Position numbers and translations under genes: made by a program
Notes under the pieces: generated by a model
Told to the model about the DNA's origin: nothing
Databases searched by the model: none
The model's input: only the letters and a program-made list of their open reading frames with translations
Source of the DNA: Antedon mediterranea
Taxonomy: Eukaryota; Echinodermata; Crinoidea; Comatulida; Antedonidae
Assembly: GCF_964355755.1 (NCBI RefSeq)
Contig: NC_092671.1
Span: 10,301,001 to 10,365,000, forward strand
Length of the DNA: 64,000 nt
Direction: 5' to 3'
In this document: in pieces, positions 56,903 through 64,000 of the stretch
How positions within the stretch are numbered: position 1 is the first letter of the stretch
Layout of the letters: every line of letters starts with the position of its first letter

Positions 56903-57115
56903 CACATAATGTCAATGTACGATAAAATAGCAGGTAAAAACCAACATTACGTTATCGCAGAAAATGATCTCTGGTAGTCCCTGAAGACAAGTGGAACATG
57001 TCGTGTCAAAACTGCACATATGTCGATGTACAATAAAAGAGCAGATAAAATCAACATTATGTTATATCACAGAAATGATCTCTGGTAGTCTCTCAAGACA
57101 TTCCTGATGTACATA
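56903..57115. repeat. about 110-bp diverged tandem duplication
   Basis: 'gtcaatgtacgataaaatag' and 'gaaaatgatctctggtagtc' in the first copy match 'gtcgatgtacaataaaagag' and 'gaaatgatctctggtagtct' in the second, at an offset of about 112 bp. Confidence 0.8.
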
Positions 57116-60100
57116 TTTTGATGTAAATATGTTTATAGAAAAGACATGATCTATCGTTGTTTGTGAAAACTACAGGTAAAAACTATAGATGTAAAGAAAT
57201 ACATTTTAATACTAACATTAAGTAATATTTGGTAACAATAAAAAAAAAAACATCATTTACCGGGAGCAGGTAAAGGCATGGGTCTAAAATAAACATTGCT
57301 TTACAAAGGACCTTGTTATTCTAAGAAATATAACATCATAGATAACATTGATAACCTAGCAAATAAAATGTAATAATATGTTTTATGCACAATATCACTA
57401 AACAGAAAATAACAGATCCAACGAGTTACAATTAGTAGGTTGACTTTATATGATTATTAGAAATTAGTAGAAAAACCAACAGAAGTGATGTAGTGGTTCA
57501 TTAAGATATCCAATAAATTATGGTTTATCTTGATTGAAATACATCTATAGTTTGAATTTCATAAACTCAAACATTGTCTTGTCATAGAGAGTTTGGGCCC
57601 TTTAGCTATTCAATCCTGTATATTATATTTTCTATGACCGAATAAATAATTATAATATTATTATGCGCAACATTTTACTTGAAATGAATATAATAAGAGA
57701 AATGTACAAAGGGTCTTGTGATTATGATTAATAGAGACAATCATTTAACAATGACAACAATGACTTAATTAATATATTCAATAAAGGATATGTCATTGAT
57801 TTCATCCGTATATTTCATTAAAAAATGATCATCATGTTAATAAAATGCGAGATTGTGTAGAAACAGTAAATCATGTATATACATAGTATAATAGCAATCA
57901 ATGCAGAATAGGTGGTTCACAAAGGTCAAAGGTCAATGGATTGTCTTAAATTACATATAGCCGAATCTTAGTTATAGATTATTTTTCACGAATATTTACT
58001 TTATTGATTAAGTAGTAAAAATCAACATTGAAAAGTGGTTTAAAATAAAATCTCATGGGTATATACAGGACTTATCGAAGTATATGTCGGAAGATGGTCA
58101 AAATGGCATCATGATAAAATCGGGTTAGTAAAAAAAAATATTAGACAAAATTAACTGGGTTGTGGGACAACGTGATTGGATGCTGTACTATATTAAGATG
58201 AAGCCAAGAGATGTAATATTATTTTAAGATCACTGAGCACTAGGCCACTATTTTATTGCAACATTGACATGCACTCTCTATAAAAAGACTATCCAGGATA
58301 GTTCAAATGGGAGGACGCTATTAAACATTTAATATTAATAGAAAAATAATGTCAAAAATTATTTTAGTTTAGATGTTACATGACTCAAACACAACCCCCT
58401 GGAGATTTTGCCTCTGGGAATAATAATATTAAGAAATAATATCACAAATAGACATATTCCACACATTAATATGGAAAGATTATTGTAACATAACATAACC
58501 ACATCATGATTTCTTCATACCACAATATTCACTTTTTTTTGTAATCATATTTTCTATAAAAAAAAACCCTTTTCTTTAGGATAGAAATAATGAATCTTTC
58601 AAAATTGTGACATGCATGAATAGTGAGATGAGTGAGAGTATCAATTGAACTACAAATTAACTATTATAGAATATAATCTTTCTTGTCAATCAAAATACAG
58701 AGATAAAAACTATATATAGCACAATAAGAAAACTACAAAAATAAATGCCACATTATGATTGTGATTAAGCTTTAATAATCAAACTTTATTTAACCACAGA
58801 AACACTACTAGTTCACCTAGTAAATTAAATGTTTTTTTCATGTACATTTATTAGTTTATTTTAACTATTGCAAAAATTACAATTTAACTTATCATTGCAA
58901 ATGTTGTGTAAATGTCTAATTAATTGTCAGCAATATTAGGATTCTGTAATTGTACACTTCTCTATTCCAATCTATCAATCTGTCTAATCATGGAAATGGC
59001 ATCCCGTAATAGGGTGGCAAAATGTTTGGCAAGACTCATAGTAAGCCTACTGTGTGTCGTTGTCAAGTGAATGCACATAAATGCAATACCTTCATATCTC
59101 CAGCTGACTATACTTTTGATTACCACTGATAATGTTTTTGTTTTTTTAAGGTGCAATTATCGTCCAAGTGATTGGAAACAAAAATTAAGTTAATTAGTTA
59201 CATAATTATTATTATATTAAAATTATGACCATCTTTTATTTGAATGATTGCAACAAAATATATTTTAAATTCAGTAATTATGGAAAAATTAAAAATTTAA
59301 ATGACCTGAAAATAATACACTGTGGAACCAGCCTATTTAGCATAAAATGAAAAGATGGTTTATTTATTTATTTTACTTATTTATTTAAAATGTACAAAAT
59401 GAAAGCACACCACTAAAATGTTTGCATTACAATAAAAATAATAATAATTAAAAGTCTATAAAAATTGAATTGGTTAATATTTGGGGAAAAAATAATAATA
59501 ATTCATTCACAATCACTTTTACTGGATAAATATTTAATATTTATCTTAAATATAGGAATATGCCCTACATTATAATATATTTATTTATCTTAATAAATAA
59601 TGTGTAAATAAAATACTTCATATAGAATTATTGACTATTATAGTTTTAATCAAAAAAATAATACGAAAAAGACAATTAAATTATATAATTTACAGAAATT
59701 CAGAACTTTAAATTTGAAAGATCAAGAAATAATTTGATTTTTATATAAAGCAGTATTTGATGATTTTTCTCCTTTCTATAATGATTAGATATGGCACCCT
59801 GTCATCATTTCTAATGCGAATGGTCTGATCAAATTAGAAGTTTTCTAATTTCTCCAGATCCCTTAAGCAATATGCTAAAGATGAGAACGTAATACCCAGT
59901 AGTCAATTAGACTACCTTACCTATGAGATAATATTCTCCCCAAAATCACGCCTGCCTGGATAGTATTCTTTTACTTATTAATTTAACACCTAACAAGAAA
60001 CTCCCCAATTATGCAATGCTTGAAAAAAGTAATATAACATAGTAAAATACAGTGTAATTCATTCAGTTCAATTTTGTTGGTGTTTTTAAAGTTACTTCTT

Positions 60101-60162
60101 CGTTCTACGTTATGGCTACTAAACATCAAGAAAGATCTTGAACAGAGTAATGAATCAGAGAT
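57116..60162. other. AT-rich sequence, probable LINE tail at 59345-59420
   Basis: The stretch 'ttatttatttattttactta' followed by 'tttatttaaaatgtacaaaa' near 59358 resembles a retroelement 3' end on the minus strand. Nothing else is recognised in 3 kb. Confidence 0.45.
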
Positions 60163-60166
60163 TTAA

Positions 60167-60483
60167 GGTATGTTCTCATCCATGTAGTTATGATTTCGTA
60201 TCGCAAGCCATGTCATACTATAATTAGCGTCGTAACAGCAAAGTGTTCAGATTTGCTTAACTAACGCTTACGTTTCGAGTAAAGTTGATTGGTTAGAGGT
60301 CAAAATCGATGATGCATGACCTTCGTATCATAAGCATTGTTCACTAATCTTGTACCTTGAGCTGTCGTAACAAACGAAATATCAGTGTCGTACAGTACAA
60401 GGTGGCATCCACTAATCTTTTCCTGGTTCAGACCTATGCAGTGTACGATACGAAAGCATAACTCCGTAGGTCTGAACAGACCC
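60167..60483. mobile_element. 317-bp MITE with TTAA target duplication
   Basis: The element is flanked by TTAA at 60163-60166 and 60484-60487. The left end 'ggtatgttctcatccatgta' and the reverse complement of the right end, 'gggtctgttcagacctacgg', are related, and the match continues through 'agttatgatttcgtatcg' against 'agttatgctttcgtatcg'. TTAA duplication points to piggyBac- or Kolobok-type mobilisation. No coding capacity. Confidence 0.85.
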
Positions 60484-60487
60484 TTAA

Positions 60488-61779
60488 TGAAAAGTCAGTC
60501 AAACATTACCAAATACATTCACTTCCCTCACCTCCTTTACTTTTACTGAAAAATCCAGGACACATCCAATGGGAAAACACCAGCGAAAACCTGACATAAG
60601 AACAATTGGTGGCACTAGATAACACTAAGACACGATGAGTGATGCTAGGTGAGCATGCCAGTAGTGTTACAGTAATAGCCGAAACGTAGCACAAAAAAAT
60701 AGATCTACTCGTTCAAAAGAAAAAACCAACATAAAATCATTAAAAAAAAATATATATTATTAATATAAATAAAAATATCAATCACTTTCTAATGAAATAG
60801 GTGCAACAAGTTTTAAGAGTGTAAACTGGGATAGCTTACAATGTCACAACTAGAATAGTATTACCATTTTACCATCAGTTTTACCAGGCAACATATATGC
60901 TATTAAAAATTATATTAAATTTATACATATCAACATGCTTTAAAGCAAGGGAACAGCACTTGGTTGAAAATAAATGGATTTTCTACGAAATCTGTAATTG
61001 AAAGTAAATGAAGGGAAACAAAATGATAGATAATTATTAAAGGCAACATGATGTTGAAATTGCATCAAGAAAAATGAAGAATAACTTAAGACTAAATAAC
61101 AAATCAGTATACATCTTGCGTTAACATTATTGATGGCTTAGCTGTGTTCCCAGCTGAGAATAACTAAGTCCCCAGCTCTTTGATAACAAAACTAAATTAT
61201 CAAGTTACCCTAGAGTCTAGTCATTACAAATCAAACATTACAAACCTATCTATTCATTTCATAATAAGGTGTTGTAAATACATAGATTACTGAATTCCCT
61301 CGATAGTTATAGCGCCCCCACTCATAACGTTGAATACTACCTATCAAGATCAAGCCAAATGTATTCAGTGAGTTGAGCCAGAACATCTTTATTACATTTT
61401 AATGATTTTATCAGGTAAAGCTATGAATAATTTGTATCATTATAAATAACTTGACAATTTGAGACAAATGTATCTTGCTTGACACCTTACCTTCACTATA
61501 AAACCTTCCATTTATTTTCCTAATTTGAATAAAGCAGAAATACTAGTCTATAATTACATGATCAACATTTTTCCAAGGTATGTAATCAAAATGTCTAATT
61601 ATAAAATCATTTAAAATCCTTATTCTGATTATAATTTATAATTGTATGAAACGTTGTTGAAATATACTGTATGTATGTTTTGGTCATTTTATAATAAACA
61701 ATACACAATATGTTATGATTTTATATATATATGTAAATTAAAATATAATGAGACAAAATCAAACTATTGTGACAAATGT
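60488..61779. other. AT-rich sequence, nothing recognised
   Basis: A 62-codon minus-strand open frame at 60506-60694 has no recognised similarity. No repeats of note. Confidence 0.5.
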
Positions 61780-61950
61780 AAAGCTATGTCTACACACTAT
61801 CAAACTAGTTTGACAAAACAAGTGTGATGTACCCAAATATGGTAGTGATGTACCCAAATATGGTAGTGATATGCCCAAATATAGTAGTGATATGACATCA
61901 TCATGTCCATATATGGGCACATCACATTTTGATAGTGTAGACAAAGCTTA
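61780..61950. mobile_element. MITE family 1, copy D (best preserved ends)
   Basis: The ends are 'aaagctatgtctacacacta' with 'tcaaactagtttgacaaaac' on the left and 'ttgatagtgtagacaaagct' on the right. The centre holds three copies of 'ccaaatatggtagtgatgta'-type subrepeats, then 'gacatcatcatgtccatata'. There is no coding frame. Confidence 0.85.
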
Positions 61951-62210
61951 ACAGTACGGCACTGTTTAAGAGTGTGCAGCGAGAAAGGGACTAAAACGAA
62001 AGCATTTTGTAACTTAAAAATGCAAAGAAAAAGAAAGAAAAATTATTGATACTACTAAAATACCTTTCCCAAAACAGTTTTAACAATTCAGTAACGGCTA
62101 ATTTTATTAATTTAGTCGTAGTCTTCAAATATTATCACTTTTTCCAATTGGTTGGGGTGGGGTTATTATCAGTGTTGTTGCTAAATTTTAATTTTATGAT
62201 AAAGCAATAG

Positions 62211-62575
62211 AAATGTTAAACTCATAAGATTTGACTAAGGTCAATAAGTCTAATTTTGTTAAATTGATGCTACATTGTATGAAATGTTAAACCCACAAGA
62301 TTTGACTAAGGTCAATAAGTCTAATTTTGTTAAATTGATGCTACATTGTATGAAATGTTAAACCCACAAGATTTGACTAAGGTCAATAAGTCTAATTTTG
62401 TTAAATTGATGCTACATTATATGAAATGTTAAACTCATAAGATTTGACTAAGGTCAATAAGTCTAATTTTGTTAAATTGATGCTACATTATATGAAATGT
62501 TAAACCCACAAGATTTGACTAAGGTCAATAAGTCTAATTTTGTTAAATTGATGCTACATTATATGAAATGTTAAA
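62211..62575. repeat. 71-bp tandem repeat, five units plus a remnant
   Basis: Units start at 62211, 62282, 62353, 62424 and 62495, exactly 71 bp apart: 'aaatgttaaacccacaagat', 'ttgactaaggtcaataagtc', 'taattttgttaaattgatgc' and 'tacattatatg'. Units differ at only a few sites (cccaca or ctcata; tgtatg or tatatg), so the array is young. Confidence 0.97.
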
Positions 62576-64000
62576 ACACAGAGCTACTTAGATTAGGTTA
62601 CAGCCTAATTGCTAATCAATTTTACATATAGTTTTATTATATAGATATAAAATTGTATCATTCTGGTTTAAAAGTCAGCGAGATCATTATTTAAACCACA
62701 AGTAATTTAGATTTACAATCAGTATATTAATATATTTCACAATGAAAAAAAATGAAATGATATTATCACATTTTATTTTCTCATCAAAATCCATGTATAG
62801 TCATAATGGATTACATATTTATGCTAACAATCTACAGTTTCACATGCACACCTACAGAGCCAACCTCATCAACATTCAACCCTATGACCTTATTTTAAGG
62901 CTTTAATCCCTATTGCACTATCTTAAATACGATGTCTAAATGGTCGTGAAAAACGCTGGCAATGTTCAAAACGCTGGCTGTGCTGTGGCGAATACCCTGC
63001 TTTCAATATGTTAAATTGGATTCAGGAGCAATGTGTGTCAGTGTAAACAGCTGCTAAAGAAGCTTATGAATATTCATTAACACTACCTGTAAGCTAGATT
63101 GCTTGCTTGTATCCTTTATACACTACTGTACACTTTGTACACAATCTTACAGACAAAATAATACGCCCGGTTTTATGGCGTTGTTCATTCCTCTGTTTGC
63201 ATTTAATCCATAATGAAACATGATATCTTTGTTTACTATTCTGGCTATACAACACAGCTTACAGAGAAATACAGTAGTTAATTAAATGTTCTTAATGATG
63301 TACATGAACAAATAGTAATAAGAGTATGTTTGTTAACCATGTTGTAATGAAATCCACAATCAATCAATCTGGAATTTATAGACCGATACAAGTTTTTTTT
63401 GTATGACAATGATAATACTACAAAATACAATGTGAATTATGGATAATTATACTATTAATATATTAATGATGTACTGTACAAAGAAAAGGATGATCCTGAC
63501 ATATTCTTTGTTGTACAATTGTAATTTAAGAGTTTAAAACTCTTCAATTCCTATCATTACTGATATCATTAATATAGCTAAACTATGTATAATTTGAATA
63601 TGGAGTATTTTAATGATTGAGTAATTCAATGCTGATCTATGAAAAGATTATTTGTTGAAATTTGAATTTCTAAAAGTAAACCATTAATATATTATCTATA
63701 ATTATTAAAGACAAATATTATAATTAGTTTGTAGCTTGTAATAAAAGATGCAAATTCAATAAATAGTAAAATAATAATATAAAAAAATAATTATAAAATA
63801 AAATAAAATAATGAATACAGAATGATAATAAAATAATTCTTGATTAATAAAACAGTTTTGTAACAATCAGATCTGTTATTTTAGAGCATAGATTACATTG
63901 TACAGTACATGTTATTTTGCACCCCTCCCCTTCTATCCCAACAACATTTAAAGTGTAATTATTGATTCCTAAACATTGAAATATGCAGCTCATTTATTAT
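62576..64000. other. AT-rich sequence, nothing recognised
   Basis: There are only AT-rich words, including a run of aaat/aaata repeats near 63780-63820. No exon-like island is seen. Confidence 0.6.

Noticed and set aside
35851-64000. A canonical first DGK exon encoding a 'LQxYAEY' motif
   Set aside because: I searched the minus strand for a phase-1 donor preceded by such codons and found only a site near 52150, which has an in-frame stop just upstream.

Overview
This is an AT-rich, intron- and repeat-heavy stretch of an animal genome. There is no prokaryote-style gene packing, and long open frames are nearly absent. The one gene that can be read with confidence lies on the minus strand: a type I diacylglycerol kinase (DGK alpha/beta/gamma group). 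I reconstructed 19 exons with GT/AG borders whose phases fit each other across every junction. Gene content, transposon types and base composition suggest a marine invertebrate, perhaps an echinoderm-like deuterostome. That assignment is an inference and is weak.

DGK gene, positions 492 to about 40381, read right to left. The predicted exon order gives a putative novel N-terminus (40252-40381), the DGK N-terminal (RVH) domain (35774-35850 and 31261-31498), a Ser-rich linker (23893-24033 and the start of 22935-23153), two EF hands (20046 down to 19042), C1a (18029-18146 plus 15181-15272), a 36-nt microexon in the C1a-C1b linker (13007-13042), C1b (10776-10895 plus 10101-10199), a Ser-rich exon (7593-7703), the catalytic domain (5953-6101, 3315-3400, 2043-2132) and the start of the accessory domain (932-1092, 492-647). 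About 756 residues are encoded here. The C-terminal end lies to the left of position 1.

The introns hold most of the DNA and are full of repeats. They include several short DNA-transposon (MITE) families, Tigger/pogo-like fragments that have locally expanded into tandem arrays (10.4-10.7 kb and 22.0-22.7 kb), LINE 3' ends, a perfect 35-bp-arm hairpin at 26.9 kb, and a large 85-bp satellite at 32.3-34.5 kb.

Upstream of the gene (about 40.4-64 kb) I see no convincing coding exon. This part holds a MITE split by an insertion that carries a frameshifted relic resembling the P2X7-receptor cytoplasmic domain (45.3-46.4 kb), a 40/28-bp minisatellite with higher-order structure (48.2-49.4 kb), a 1.6-kb terminal-inverted-repeat transposon (49.5-51.1 kb), a 5S-rRNA-derived sequence (51.1-51.4 kb), an array of AGGTCA-containing units (52.7-53.55 kb), a TTAA-flanked MITE (60.2-60.5 kb), another MITE copy (61.8 kb) and a 71-bp tandem repeat (62.2 kb). 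I did not find a previously undescribed multi-gene system. The most unusual items are the nested transposon relic, the satellites with regulatory-like words, the perfect hairpin and the symmetric alternative-exon candidates of the kinase gene.
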